Origin: an uncultured Trichococcus sp.
GTDB lineage: Bacteria > Bacillota > Bacilli > Lactobacillales > Aerococcaceae
Assembly (NCBI RefSeq): GCF_963663645.1
Contig: NZ_OY760503.1
Coordinates: 2,733,501 to 2,797,500, forward strand
DNA: 64,000 nt
Direction: 5' to 3'
Each line of letters starts with the position of its first letter. Position 1 is the first letter of the stretch. Shown here in pieces: positions 28,319-36,774 of this stretch. A program made the position numbers and the translations under genes. The notes under the pieces were generated by a model that was given only the letters and a program-made list of their open reading frames with translations, was not told the DNA's origin and did no database searches.

Positions 28319-29131
28319 TTATCCAAAACTCTTCACCAAAGCCTTGTAAAACCCATTCTCATCATTGGTGTCCGTTACGCAATCAGCAGCTTGTTTGACT
28401 TCGTCAGGAGCGTTGCCCATTGCGATTCCTTTGCCAGCGTGTATGATCATCGGCATATCGTTGAAATTGTCCCCGATTGCTAGAGTATTTTCCAATTCAA
28501 CACCATATTTTTCGCACAAAAAGTGAAGTGCCCCCAGCTTTGATACCTGATTGTTGACGATTTCCAAATAGGTGTCTTTTGATCGGTAGTAGGAAATGTT
28601 TGATAAGTTTGCCCCTGCCAGCTCATCCTCCAGTTGTTGAATATCATCCGGACTTCCCATGCACAGGATTTTGTGGACAGGAAATTGCTCGTTCAGGAAA
28701 TAGTCCATTGAGATTGCTTCCGGATCCATTTTGGTGATTGCCGCTTCCTGCTTGACCCACTCATCTTCTCTTTCAACGTACCATCGATCGCCGGAATAGA
28801 TATTAAAGCTTATTTCCGGAAACTTTGTGGATACTGCTTGATAGAGTTGTAGTGCGTCCGGTCGCTCTAAAGTCAGACTGTACAGATCAACAAACGACCC
28901 TTCTGTATATTGTGTGATCAGCGCTCCGTTAAAGCATACCAGTGGTGAAGACAAACGGACTTCATCGGCGATGGAAACCATTGCTCCTGGCGGTCTGGCG
29001 GATGCCAAAATGATTTTCGTGCCTTGTTTCACCAAGTCTTGAATGATTTGGCTGGCTTCGGGTGAAACCTCATGCTTAGAATCCAACAACGTGCCATCTA
29101 TATCGCTGAATACCAACTCAACCTTTGTCAT
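28319..29131 (-). CDS. Cof-type HAD-IIB phosphatase
   Basis: 270-aa haloacid-dehalogenase phosphatase with FSDIDGTLLDSKH (nucleophile Asp, motif I), SARPPG (motif II), a Lys in VSKLGAL (motif III) and GDNFNDMPMI (motif IV). The large C2b cap fits sugar phosphates or pyridoxal phosphate as substrate. The start overlaps the DeoR stop by 4 nt (ATGA) with GGAGGAAACG upstream, so it is coupled to the regulator. Confidence 0.88.
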   Translation of the reverse strand: MTKVELVFSDIDGTLLDSKHEVSPEASQIIQDLVKQGTKIILASARPPGAMVSIADEVRLSSPLVCFNGALITQYTEGSFVDLYSLTLERPDALQLYQAVSTKFPEISFNIYSGDRWYVEREDEWVKQEAAITKMDPEAISMDYFLNEQFPVHKILCMGSPDDIQQLEDELAGANLSNISYYRSKDTYLEIVNNQVSKLGALHFLCEKYGVELENTLAIGDNFNDMPMIIHAGKGIAMGNAPDEVKQAADCVTDTNDENGFYKALVKSFG

Positions 29132-29892
29132 ACCGTTTCCTCCTCAAAGATGATCTCGGTTTGATCTTCGAAATAAGCCTGCTGTTTTGGCGCCAAAGCT
29201 TCATCTGTAATGAAGCTATCGATGTCCTTGTAATTTACGCCTTTATACTGCGCTTCTTTGGTGAATTTCTGGTTTTCAGCAACCAATACCACTTGTCGGC
29301 TTTGTTTTACCACTTTTTGCTTGATCAAGGCATTATTCGGTTCTTTAAAAAAGATGCCCTCTTTCTCCAAACTTGCGGCGCCGATAAAACAAATATCAAA
29401 TTTTATCGAATCGATTTCTTCCAAACTTCGGACCGAAAAGAAAAACCGATCTTCAGAATTGAACTCTCCGCCCAAAAGGTGAACCTTTATTTTAGGATTC
29501 ATTCCCAATGCAAAAGCATTGTCCAGAGAATGCGTATATACCGTACACTTTTTGTTCAGTTTCTGCGCTGCTAATAATAACGTAGTCGAGACATCCAAAA
29601 ATAGCGTGCTGTTTTCTGGTATTTCTTCAAACACTCTCTCAGCCATTTTTTCTTTTTCAGGTTTATGTATGCCTGTCCGCTCCCCAAAACTGAGTATCTT
29701 TGGGCTGTCTTCCGCTAACATAATGCCTCCATGCGTACGGACAGCCATTCCGGTTTTCAGGAATTCCAGGATATCACGACGCGCAGTGTCAGACGAAATC
29801 TGGAATGCTTCCATTATCTCTTTTTTGGAAAGTCTTTTTCTCTCCTCCAACAGCTGTTGCATCTGCTGGATGCGCTCTTCTTGGTACATCAT
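29128..29892 (-). CDS. DeoR family transcriptional regulator
   Basis: 254 aa. It has an N-terminal winged HTH (about 1-60: LSKKEIMEAFQISSDTARRDI with the DeoR RTHGGIML signature) and a C-terminal sugar-phosphate-binding DeoRC domain containing FLDVSTT and FIGAASLEKEG. It is cotranscribed with the HAD phosphatase, so the effector may be that enzyme's sugar phosphate. AGGTGGTGGG precedes ATG ATG. Confidence 0.88.
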   Translation of the reverse strand: MMYQEERIQQMQQLLEERKRLSKKEIMEAFQISSDTARRDILEFLKTGMAVRTHGGIMLAEDSPKILSFGERTGIHKPEKEKMAERVFEEIPENSTLFLDVSTTLLLAAQKLNKKCTVYTHSLDNAFALGMNPKIKVHLLGGEFNSEDRFFFSVRSLEEIDSIKFDICFIGAASLEKEGIFFKEPNNALIKQKVVKQSRQVVLVAENQKFTKEAQYKGVNYKDIDSFITDEALAPKQQAYFEDQTEIIFEEETV

Positions 29893-29970
29893 CCCACCAC
29901 CTTTAATTGAATTATATAAGCACTTATAGTTATTTGCAAGTATTTTTAAGCGTTATTGGGAATAAGGGCA

Positions 29971-30012
29971 AAAAAATAAACACAAACGTTTTTAGGCGTT
30001 TGTGCTGGTTTA
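29971..30012 (-). terminator. Terminator of the 53-aa gene (copy 1 of a duplicated terminator)
   Basis: Stem CACAAACG (29981-29988) / CGTTTGTG (29997-30004) inside an ATAAA / TTTAT extension; A-run on the plus strand reads as T on the minus strand. Nearly the same sequence recurs at 30263-30308. Confidence 0.7.
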
Positions 30013-30043
30013 TCGTATAATCATAATTCATTTTATGCTGTAT

Positions 30044-30205
30044 TTATTTGTCTAAGCCGACTTGTTTCCGTTGTCTTCTGTTGGACTCATCCGCGACATA
30101 TTTCAAAACTGTGTGAAACTCCTTACGCGTTGCTTTTTCAGAAAAGGTAGCGTAGTCTCGGTCATATTTATCCAGAATTTTTTGGGCCGTTTCTTTATCA
30201 ACCAT
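30044..30205 (-). CDS. Small hypothetical protein, 53 aa
   Basis: Short frame beginning MVDKETAQKILDKYDRDY and ending RQRKQVGLDK: charged and helical, not recognised. GGGTGATGAA precedes the ATG at 30205, and a terminator follows the stop. An overlapping plus-strand frame looks like its shadow because it is rich in Phe and Ile with no ribosome site. Confidence 0.6.
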   Translation of the reverse strand: MVDKETAQKILDKYDRDYATFSEKATRKEFHTVLKYVADESNRRQRKQVGLDK

Positions 30206-30262
30206 TTCATCACCCACTTAGTCAATTTTTTGCACTTTACATAGTAGTATACATTATTCGCA

Positions 30263-30308
30263 AGACAAAAATAAGCACAAACGGTTTAGGCGCTTGTGCT
30301 GGTTTATT
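30263..30308 (-). terminator. Terminator of the 166-aa gene (copy 2)
   Basis: Stem GCACAA (30275-30280) / TTGTGC (30294-30299) with flanking ATAA / TTAT, closely related to the terminator at 29971-30012. Confidence 0.65.
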
Positions 30309-30309
30309 C

Positions 30310-30810
30310 TTAGATATTCAGATTAGGGATTTTATTTTTGAACGAAGAGCTATTCTTCAGAATGACTTTTTCTTCAAGCCCGCGGATGAGGCGGCCTTCT
30401 TTGTCATAGACATGGCTTCTGGCTTTGTTGATGTCGGCCATCGCCAGGATGAGCCTGTCGCGGATTGGTTCAGGCAATTCGTCGAACAGGAACGATTCTT
30501 TGTTGAGATTGTACTTCCCTCGCAGTGATTCCACTTCTCCGGCTTTCTTCAGTCGGTACGTTCGTTTGGGCAAGGCGCCTTCGGTTGTGCGTTTCTCGAT
30601 CCGATAGACATAGTTTTTGTCGTCGTAGACGATTTCGAGAGCGCCGCTGTTGGTGCGGTTGTACTGCACATTTTTATGATTTTCCTTATGCAGTTCCCAC
30701 CAGGCTTTGATTCCCGCAATTGCCTCTTCTTCGCTTTTGTAGCTGCCGTGTTCCTTCCGAATGTTGCCGATCCGATTCTGCCAATAGTTGGTATACACTG
30801 TTTGAGTCAT
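30310..30810 (-). CDS. Hypothetical protein, 166 aa
   Basis: Not recognised. Features: YTNYWQNRIGNIRKEHGSYKSEEEAIAGIKAWWELH (segments of an N-terminal helical region), a beta-rich middle with KNYVYRIEKR and LPKRTYRLKK, and a basic C-terminus. It is soluble, with no signal peptide. AAAGGGCGG lies before the ATG at 30810; the longer frame to 31044 overlaps the HAD gene and is not used. A decayed paralogue lies at 28086-28316. Confidence 0.7.
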   Translation of the reverse strand: MTQTVYTNYWQNRIGNIRKEHGSYKSEEEAIAGIKAWWELHKENHKNVQYNRTNSGALEIVYDDKNYVYRIEKRTTEGALPKRTYRLKKAGEVESLRGKYNLNKESFLFDELPEPIRDRLILAMADINKARSHVYDKEGRLIRGLEEKVILKNSSSFKNKIPNLNI

Positions 30811-30934
30811 ATAATCCGCCCTTTCGAATGTTGTAATCGCTATCATTGTATGACTAATCCGGATTTTTTGCAAGGCAAGGCACTCGGAAAAATACAGACT
30901 TCGCTCCGCCACACTCTGAATCAGCCGGTTGTCC

Positions 30935-31735
30935 TCAATTCGCCCACTTCTCCAGCGCGTAGGCAACCCCGTCTTCATCGTTGGATTTAGTGACGAAATC
31001 AGCTGTCGCCTTCGCCTTTTCGGAACCATTGCCCATCGCGACACCTATGCCTGCGTAAGCGAGCATGGACACGTCATTGTCGTTGTCGCCGATCGCCATG
31101 ACCTCTTCCGGAAGGATCCCGAGTCTATCCGCGACTACATTCAAAGCGGTCCCTTTATTCGCCCGCTTGTCCAAAAATTCAAAAAAGCAATCCAGACTTT
31201 TCATCAGGTTGTATTTGCTGCGGAAGTGATCGGGCACCTCCGCAATTTTTTGATCCAACCGGGCTGGTTCCGAGACAAAAAGCACTTTGTTGATGGCAGT
31301 GCTCTGCAGATCCTCAAGCTTCCTCACATTGATGCGCGATCCGTTCAGCCAGCTGTCGAAGGCGGTATGCACATTGATGTCGTGGTTTGTGGTGAAGATG
31401 CCGGCCGTGCTCTGGATGTGGTAATCCACGCCGATTGCGTGGCTGAGCCGGTCTATTTCCAATAAATCCTGAAAAGGCAGCGGACGATTGTGGACGATTT
31501 CGTTGCTGGCCAAATCATGGATCACCGAGCCGTTAAAACTGACGGCATAGCCCTGCCCTTCCAACCCCAACGCTTCGATGATGGCTGTGATGCCGATAAA
31601 CGGTCTGCCGGTGCAAAGCACGAATCTGCAACCGCGCTCCTTGTGTACTTGTATCATTTCTTTGTTCGCTTCCGATATGCCATGGTCTGAATTCAGAAGA
31701 GTGCCATCCAAGTCCAATGCGATCAATTTTATCAT
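30935..31735 (-). CDS. Cof-type HAD-IIB phosphatase (YidA-like)
   Basis: 266 aa with LIALDLDGTLLNSDH (motif I), CTGRPF (motif II), ANKGTAL (motif III Lys) and GDNDNDVSML (motif IV). It is a sugar-phosphate phosphatase by family. The ATG at 31735 is 6 nt from AGGTG; an upstream GTG overlaps that site. It lies 19 bp after the ROK glucokinase and is probably the last gene of the glycoside operon, perhaps relieving sugar-phosphate stress. Confidence 0.87.
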   Translation of the reverse strand: MIKLIALDLDGTLLNSDHGISEANKEMIQVHKERGCRFVLCTGRPFIGITAIIEALGLEGQGYAVSFNGSVIHDLASNEIVHNRPLPFQDLLEIDRLSHAIGVDYHIQSTAGIFTTNHDINVHTAFDSWLNGSRINVRKLEDLQSTAINKVLFVSEPARLDQKIAEVPDHFRSKYNLMKSLDCFFEFLDKRANKGTALNVVADRLGILPEEVMAIGDNDNDVSMLAYAGIGVAMGNGSEKAKATADFVTKSNDEDGVAYALEKWAN

Positions 31736-31754
31736 GTTGCTCACCTGATCTTTC

Positions 31755-32708
31755 TTAACGCTCGTTCGGTTGCTGTTGTGCCGTCAAGTAGGCGTAGACG
31801 GCGCCATAAATGCCGGCATCATTGCCGAGTTCCGCTTTTTTCACACCGTAATTGCCTCTGATTTCCGGAAACACATGCCGATCGATGACCGTTTTCAACG
31901 GCTCCAGCAACAAGTCGCCAGCTTCGGAAAGCCCTCCTCCTACCACAATCTCTTCCACATCGATTGTGTTCATGATCCCCGCCAAGGCAAAGCCCAGATG
32001 CGTGACGGTTGTTTGGACAGCTTGTTCAGCCAATGCATTGCCTTCTTTGAGCCAGTCGAAAATATCGATGGTCGTGAAGCCGTCCTTCGTCAGCTGCTTC
32101 TTTTCATCGAGCAGGCTCATCGTCTTCAGCAGTCCGGTTGCGGATGAATAGGTCTCCAGGCAGTTGATGTTGCCGCATCCGCAAACCCGCTGTTCTTCCG
32201 ATTGGACAGGGATATGCCCGATTTCCCCGCCGGATGAATGGGTGCCGTTCAGGACCTCGCCGTTCAGGATGATGCCGCCTCCGCCTCCGGTTCCCAAAGT
32301 CACAAACACCAGATTCGCTTTTCCTCTGGCCGCTCCCTTCCACATTTCACCCAAAGCCGCCGCATTGGCATCGTTGAGCAGAATGACCGGCAGCTGCAAT
32401 TCCTTCTCGATCACCAATTTCAATGGCATGTCCGACCATCCCAAGTTGACGGCCTTTACGACCAATTCCCCGTTCTGGGAAATCGGACCCGGAACGCCGA
32501 TGCCGATACCGATGATGTCTTTCGTGCCGTCAGTTCCGTTCAAAATTTCTTCGTTGATGGCGCGGATGATGGCATTCGGGATATGGTTGCCGTTGTCAGC
32601 CGTCTCCGTTTTGATTTTCCATTTTTTTGAGATGTTACCGTACACGTCGATCAGGGCGAACTTGATTTCCGTTCCGCCGATGTCGATCCCGATCATTTTT
32701 TTAGCCAT
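31755..32708 (-). CDS. ROK family glucokinase
   Basis: 317 aa. The phosphate-binding motif IGIDIGGTEIKFALID lies at the N-terminus. The ATP site TLGTGGGGGIILNG, the ROK zinc motif CGCGNINCLETYSS and the catalytic LNDANAAALGE are visible. It phosphorylates glucose freed inside the cell. AAAAGGAGAAC precedes the ATG at 32708. Position downstream of the C-glycoside enzymes suggests it handles their released glucose. Confidence 0.88.
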   Translation of the reverse strand: MAKKMIGIDIGGTEIKFALIDVYGNISKKWKIKTETADNGNHIPNAIIRAINEEILNGTDGTKDIIGIGIGVPGPISQNGELVVKAVNLGWSDMPLKLVIEKELQLPVILLNDANAAALGEMWKGAARGKANLVFVTLGTGGGGGIILNGEVLNGTHSSGGEIGHIPVQSEEQRVCGCGNINCLETYSSATGLLKTMSLLDEKKQLTKDGFTTIDIFDWLKEGNALAEQAVQTTVTHLGFALAGIMNTIDVEEIVVGGGLSEAGDLLLEPLKTVIDRHVFPEIRGNYGVKKAELGNDAGIYGAVYAYLTAQQQPNER

Positions 32709-32816
32709 TTTATGTTCTCCTTTTAAAAAAAGGATGCGAAATACCCCTGAAGCCGAGTATTCCACATCACCTTTTTATTTTATTTTTTGTTCAGGGTTCA
32801 AATCAAGCAAGCAGGC

Positions 32817-33731
32817 TTACTGGACAAAATTCCTCAAATAGTGCGCGCTTTGTCGTACGGATGTCTTCACTGCGGCATAATCCTTCTCGAATGCTTTATC
32901 CTCGACTTCGATGCAGGTATAGCCGGCATAGCCGATGTCCGTCAGAGCAGAAACATACTTGCCCCAATCAACGTCGCCCAAGCCAGGCAGTTTCGGGCTC
33001 ATGTACTGCAACGGTGTCGCCATGATGCCGACATCCGCCAATTTTTCCGGATAAACCTTGATGTCTTTGTAGTGGACATGGAATAATTTATCCTTGAATT
33101 CGTAAAGCGGTTTGATGTAGTCCATCTGCTGCCAGACAAAGTGGGAAGGATCGAAGTTCAAGCCGATATGATCGCTGTCCAGCACCTCGAATACTTTCCG
33201 GAACAAGGCTGGAGTCGTCATGAGATTTTGTCCACCCGGCCACTCGTCTTCCGTGAACAGCATTGGGCAATTCTCGATCGCGATTTTGACGTTCTTTTCC
33301 TCCGCATGCTTCACGATCGGTGTCCAGACCTTCGCGACTTCCGCCAAGTTTTCACTGACGGTCTTTGAAGGCATGCGCCCGATGAAGGTCGTGACCATGT
33401 TGACTTCCAGCAACGCAGCCGCATCGATGACCGAATAGAGATGATCGATGGCCAGTCGGCGTTTTTCGGCATTTTCGTCCAATGGGTTCGGATAGTAGGC
33501 CAAAGCAGAAATTTCCACACCTTTGCTGGAAGCATAAGCGTTCAATTCATCGGCCTTTTCTTGGGTGAGGCTTTCGGTATCGATATGGGATACCCCGGCA
33601 TAGCGGCGCTCCGCTTTGCCTGCGGGCCAGCAAGCGACTTCTACACAATCCAGCCCGTTCTCAGCAACAATATCGATCATTTCCTCGAAATCACTTTGAT
33701 CAAGGATCGAGGTAACCAGTCCTAGTTTCAT
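32817..33731 (-). CDS. Sugar phosphate isomerase/epimerase family TIM-barrel enzyme
   Basis: 304 aa of the AP-endonuclease-2/xylose-isomerase-like fold, with likely metal ligands in IENCPML (Glu), NFDPSHF (Asp, His), HVHYKD (His) and IEVEDKAFE (Glu). In related glycoside clusters such enzymes act on 3-keto-glycosides as epimerases, hydrolases or lyases. It follows the Gfo/Idh gene by 32 bp. I cannot tell epimerase from hydrolase. AAGAAGGAAAAAGT precedes the ATG. Confidence 0.82.
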   Translation of the reverse strand: MKLGLVTSILDQSDFEEMIDIVAENGLDCVEVACWPAGKAERRYAGVSHIDTESLTQEKADELNAYASSKGVEISALAYYPNPLDENAEKRRLAIDHLYSVIDAAALLEVNMVTTFIGRMPSKTVSENLAEVAKVWTPIVKHAEEKNVKIAIENCPMLFTEDEWPGGQNLMTTPALFRKVFEVLDSDHIGLNFDPSHFVWQQMDYIKPLYEFKDKLFHVHYKDIKVYPEKLADVGIMATPLQYMSPKLPGLGDVDWGKYVSALTDIGYAGYTCIEVEDKAFEKDYAAVKTSVRQSAHYLRNFVQ

Positions 33732-33763
33732 ACTTTTTCCTTCTTTCGACGATTTATCAATGT

Positions 33764-34819
33764 TTATTCGAATGATACGGATCTGTGCTCTTTCGCGGAT
33801 ACGCGGATGGCATCAAGCAGGCTCATCAAGCGCAGGATTTGTGTTGGTTGCACAACCAATTCTTCTTCACCGTTCACATATTTGTTGTAGTGCTCGAAAA
33901 ACATGTCATGATTGACAGTGACTTCCGGAAGCGGCTCCGAAACAAGACGTCCTTCCGGGGCGGGACCGAATGAGCGGGTCGGGCCGGCAGCGGTCATTGT
34001 GATTTTTCCGGGAACATTCTTCAGCAACGCTGATGTCCGGACGATTTTGCCTTCCGGATGGAATCCATCGACATAAGCGCTGCCTTTGTTGCCTCCGACA
34101 AACCAGTGGCGTTCGAACCAAGTTTCCTTGTCGGTCAGGTAATACGTTCCCAGTTCGACTTGTCCGCTGATGCCGCTGTCAAAATGCAGCTGGATATTGA
34201 AGTAATCATCGACTTCTTTGTTGATTACATTGCGGACATCCGCATATACAGTCGTCAACTTGCCGGGAATCATCCAGAGCATCTGATCCAGCAGATGTAC
34301 GCCCCAATCGTAGAGCATGCCGCCACCGAACTCCGGATAAATATGCCAATCGTGCATATTGCCGTTGAAGCCGTACAAAGCATTCTTGATCGTGTAGACA
34401 TCTCCGAGCGTACCGCTGTCGACGACTTCCTTGATCAGGCGGTAGTCTTTGTCCCAGCGGCGCTGGTGATGGACCGTGAAGCGCACTTTGGCGGCTTCCG
34501 TTACGGCCATCATTTCCTTGAATTCTTCCGCATTCATCGCGGCCGGTTTCTCGACGATGATGTCTTTTCCTGCTTGCGCAGCTTTTTTGACCATTTCCAA
34601 ATGCAGATGGTTCGGGACTGCGATGATGACTGTGTTGATTTCGTCGTTCGCCAACAACTCATCCGCCATCAGGTGCGTTCCCACACCTTCCGCTGCATGT
34701 CCGAGTTGATCCTTGTTGATGTCGCAGACTGCGATCAATTCCGCGAAATCAAATTTATTGATGGTTTCGGCATGGGTTTGACCCATGAATCCGAAACCGA
34801 TGATACCAAATTTCAACAT
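33764..34819 (-). CDS. Gfo/Idh/MocA family oxidoreductase (glycoside 3-dehydrogenase candidate, set 1)
   Basis: 351 aa. It has an N-terminal Rossmann fold (GIIGFGFMGQTHA), a catalytic EKPAAMN loop with Lys, and the C-terminal alpha/beta domain with GGGMLYDWGVHLLDQ holding the catalytic Asp/His. In C-glycoside degradation a family member oxidises the sugar 3-hydroxyl to a ketone before C-C cleavage. It lies in one run with a beta and an alpha deglycosidase subunit. GGAGCAACAG precedes the ATG. Confidence 0.85.
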   Translation of the reverse strand: MLKFGIIGFGFMGQTHAETINKFDFAELIAVCDINKDQLGHAAEGVGTHLMADELLANDEINTVIIAVPNHLHLEMVKKAAQAGKDIIVEKPAAMNAEEFKEMMAVTEAAKVRFTVHHQRRWDKDYRLIKEVVDSGTLGDVYTIKNALYGFNGNMHDWHIYPEFGGGMLYDWGVHLLDQMLWMIPGKLTTVYADVRNVINKEVDDYFNIQLHFDSGISGQVELGTYYLTDKETWFERHWFVGGNKGSAYVDGFHPEGKIVRTSALLKNVPGKITMTAAGPTRSFGPAPEGRLVSEPLPEVTVNHDMFFEHYNKYVNGEEELVVQPTQILRLMSLLDAIRVSAKEHRSVSFE

Positions 34820-34866
34820 ATCTGTTGCTCCTATCTTTCATGATCGTCATCGATCCTGTATTTTGC

Positions 34867-35256
34867 TTATATCGTGACTGTGCGCTCTTTCATTCCGACC
34901 AACGGCACCGGGATATAGGCCGTTCTTGTGGCGATCGTCAAAGCCACATCATGGTTGCCTTTCGCCAATCCGCCCTCTTTCATCACGCGGATATGCAGGG
35001 GTTCACCGTATTCCCATTTGTAGGAAGAGACTGTCGCAGCTTCCTTCAGAGTGAACCAATCTTCCTCATCGATCGAAATCTGGATTGCGGTTGGTTCTTC
35101 CTCTACGCCATCGACAGCGACTTTTACGAATTCTACCATCGACAAAGGAATCCCACGGTAGTAAGTGATCAGTGTCTGCAGTCCGTAACCGATTGTCGTG
35201 CCGTTTTCTACGATATTTTTGCAGGTATCTTTTTTGAATACATTGTTATCAAACAT
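34867..35256 (-). CDS. C-glycoside deglycosidase beta subunit (DUF6379), set 1
   Basis: 129-aa beta-rich protein with features of the small subunit of bacterial C-glycoside deglycosidases (CarC/DgpB type): GYGLQTLITYYRGIPLSMVE followed by a KVAVDG strand and a C-terminal KGNHDVALTIATRTAYIP. The subunit packs against the TIM-barrel alpha subunit and shapes its active site. The alpha gene is 12 bp upstream. GGGGGAAG precedes the ATG. A homologue lies at 36357. Confidence 0.82.
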   Translation of the reverse strand: MFDNNVFKKDTCKNIVENGTTIGYGLQTLITYYRGIPLSMVEFVKVAVDGVEEEPTAIQISIDEEDWFTLKEAATVSSYKWEYGEPLHIRVMKEGGLAKGNHDVALTIATRTAYIPVPLVGMKERTVTI

Positions 35257-35268
35257 CTTTTCTTCCCC

Positions 35269-36279
35269 CTACCCTTGGATTTCTTTCAAACAAGCTTGCA
35301 GATATTGCTGGTTGGCGATGACTTGCTGGATTTCCTGCATCGGCTCACCAGGTAAGATGAAGCGGTTGCCTTCGTATTCAGTCGCCACATAGCCATCGTA
35401 CTGGTGCTCATGGAGATACTCCAGTAAGCCTTTGTAATCCATCGAGTATTCCGGTCCCTCAGGAGTCATTTCGAACATTTTGATATGGAAATGCTTGATG
35501 TACGGCATGTATTCATCCATCACTGAAAATGGATAGTTTTCATAGCCATCGCACAACGGCGCAAACATGTGGTCTTCTTTGGTTTTGATGACTTGTTTGA
35601 AATCATCCGGATAAGTGCCGCCGTTCTCTTTGACGACGCGGTGCAGGTCCGTACCTTTTTCGAACAAGCTATCCAGGTAATCGAACATTTCCGGGCTGGC
35701 GCCATTGTTGACCTCGTAGGCACGGACAACGCGTGGGAATCTGCTGCAGAAGATCCCAGTGTCGATGACCAGTCCGATATACGGGGAGTCCAGACGTTTC
35801 ATCTCTTCGATGAACGCAAGCGTTTCCGGTCCGTCGAAAGCCATGCCTGCATGAATTTCGAGGGCAATGGTAACGTCGTACTCTTTGCAGTAAGGCAGCA
35901 ACGGTTCGCAGACCCAGTAAGGGACCATCGAAACCAAGCGGATCATTTTCATGCCCAAACGGTTTGCCTGCTTGATTTCTTGGATCAGCAAATCGATGCA
36001 TTCTTTTTTCGTCAGCATGCGGTTATTGTAGAGGTTGGAGTTCAAGAAGACATCGGCAATGACCGGTTTCACGCCGGTTTGGTCAAGCAGCGCGTGCCAG
36101 TGATCAACTTCGTCTTGGGATGGATGCGGCGCATTTTTGATCATCTGATCCGGCAACATTTCCACGCCTTCGACTTTAAGATCTTTCAGTAAGGTCATCA
36201 GATCTTCCAAGTTCATTCTTTTGTTCAGATATTCGTCCTGCAGGCTGTACAGACTGACAGCAGTTTTGATTCTTGCCAT
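35269..36279 (-). CDS. C-glycoside deglycosidase alpha subunit / TIM-barrel sugar isomerase-like, set 1
   Basis: 336 aa, xylose-isomerase-like barrel. Metal-binding positions are visible in ALEIHAGMAF (Glu, His), GLVIDTGIF (Asp), HFHIKMFEM (His) and ATEYEGNRF (Glu). It begins KTAVSLYSLQDEYL and is longer than the 291-aa paralogue at 36775. It would cleave the C-C bond of 3-keto C-glycosides together with the DUF6379 subunit encoded directly downstream. The aglycone is unknown. Confidence 0.78.
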   Translation of the reverse strand: MARIKTAVSLYSLQDEYLNKRMNLEDLMTLLKDLKVEGVEMLPDQMIKNAPHPSQDEVDHWHALLDQTGVKPVIADVFLNSNLYNNRMLTKKECIDLLIQEIKQANRLGMKMIRLVSMVPYWVCEPLLPYCKEYDVTIALEIHAGMAFDGPETLAFIEEMKRLDSPYIGLVIDTGIFCSRFPRVVRAYEVNNGASPEMFDYLDSLFEKGTDLHRVVKENGGTYPDDFKQVIKTKEDHMFAPLCDGYENYPFSVMDEYMPYIKHFHIKMFEMTPEGPEYSMDYKGLLEYLHEHQYDGYVATEYEGNRFILPGEPMQEIQQVIANQQYLQACLKEIQG

Positions 36280-36356
36280 TATTTTTTTCCTCCTAGTTGT
36301 TAGTGGTTAGTGGTTATAGGCTTGCTGTTTGCGGCAAGCTAAAATCAAACGGATCA

Positions 36357-36764
36357 TTACGAAACTAACAGCAATTTCCTTTTATGATTCCCATAACTCA
36401 GTACTTCGTCCATATCAGGGGGCATATATGACGAACTGAATCTGTGATCGATTTCAATATCGTGATATCCTGTTGTTAAGCCGCCTAAGACATTTACATG
36501 GATGGAAGCTGGCTCCAAAACATTCCATTGGATGTCCCCAATTTCCTTCAATTCATCTTGTTTGTATAGCTTTCCGTTTATTTCCCAAGAGATGTCCTCT
36601 AATCGGACTGCTTCTCCGTCAACCTTTATATGGATGGGTCTAAGCTGGGATAGCCATAATCCTCTATAATACATCAGGCGAATATCAAACTGAAAACCAA
36701 TCACTTCCTGATCCACTACTGTATTTTTAAACCCTCTGGATTGAATGCATTCTTTTTCCAGCAT
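36357..36764 (-). CDS. C-glycoside deglycosidase beta subunit (DUF6379), set 2
   Basis: 135 aa, paralogous to the protein at 34867: both share a YYRGLWLS/YYRGIPLS segment, a KVDGE strand and GYHDIEIDHR/GNHDVALTI near the end. It is 10 bp after the second alpha subunit. GAGGGATAGC precedes the ATG. Base composition is more AT-rich than set 1, hinting at a different origin for this copy. Confidence 0.8.
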   Translation of the reverse strand: MLEKECIQSRGFKNTVVDQEVIGFQFDIRLMYYRGLWLSQLRPIHIKVDGEAVRLEDISWEINGKLYKQDELKEIGDIQWNVLEPASIHVNVLGGLTTGYHDIEIDHRFSSSYMPPDMDEVLSYGNHKRKLLLVS

Positions 36765-36774
36765 ATGCTATCCC

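Noticed and set aside
30062-30244. 60-aa plus-strand frame
   Set aside because: It is the shadow of the better supported 53-aa minus-strand gene.
30811-31044. N-terminal extension of the 166-aa gene
   Set aside because: The extension overlaps the HAD gene and lacks a ribosome site; the homologous domain starts at the ATG at 30810.
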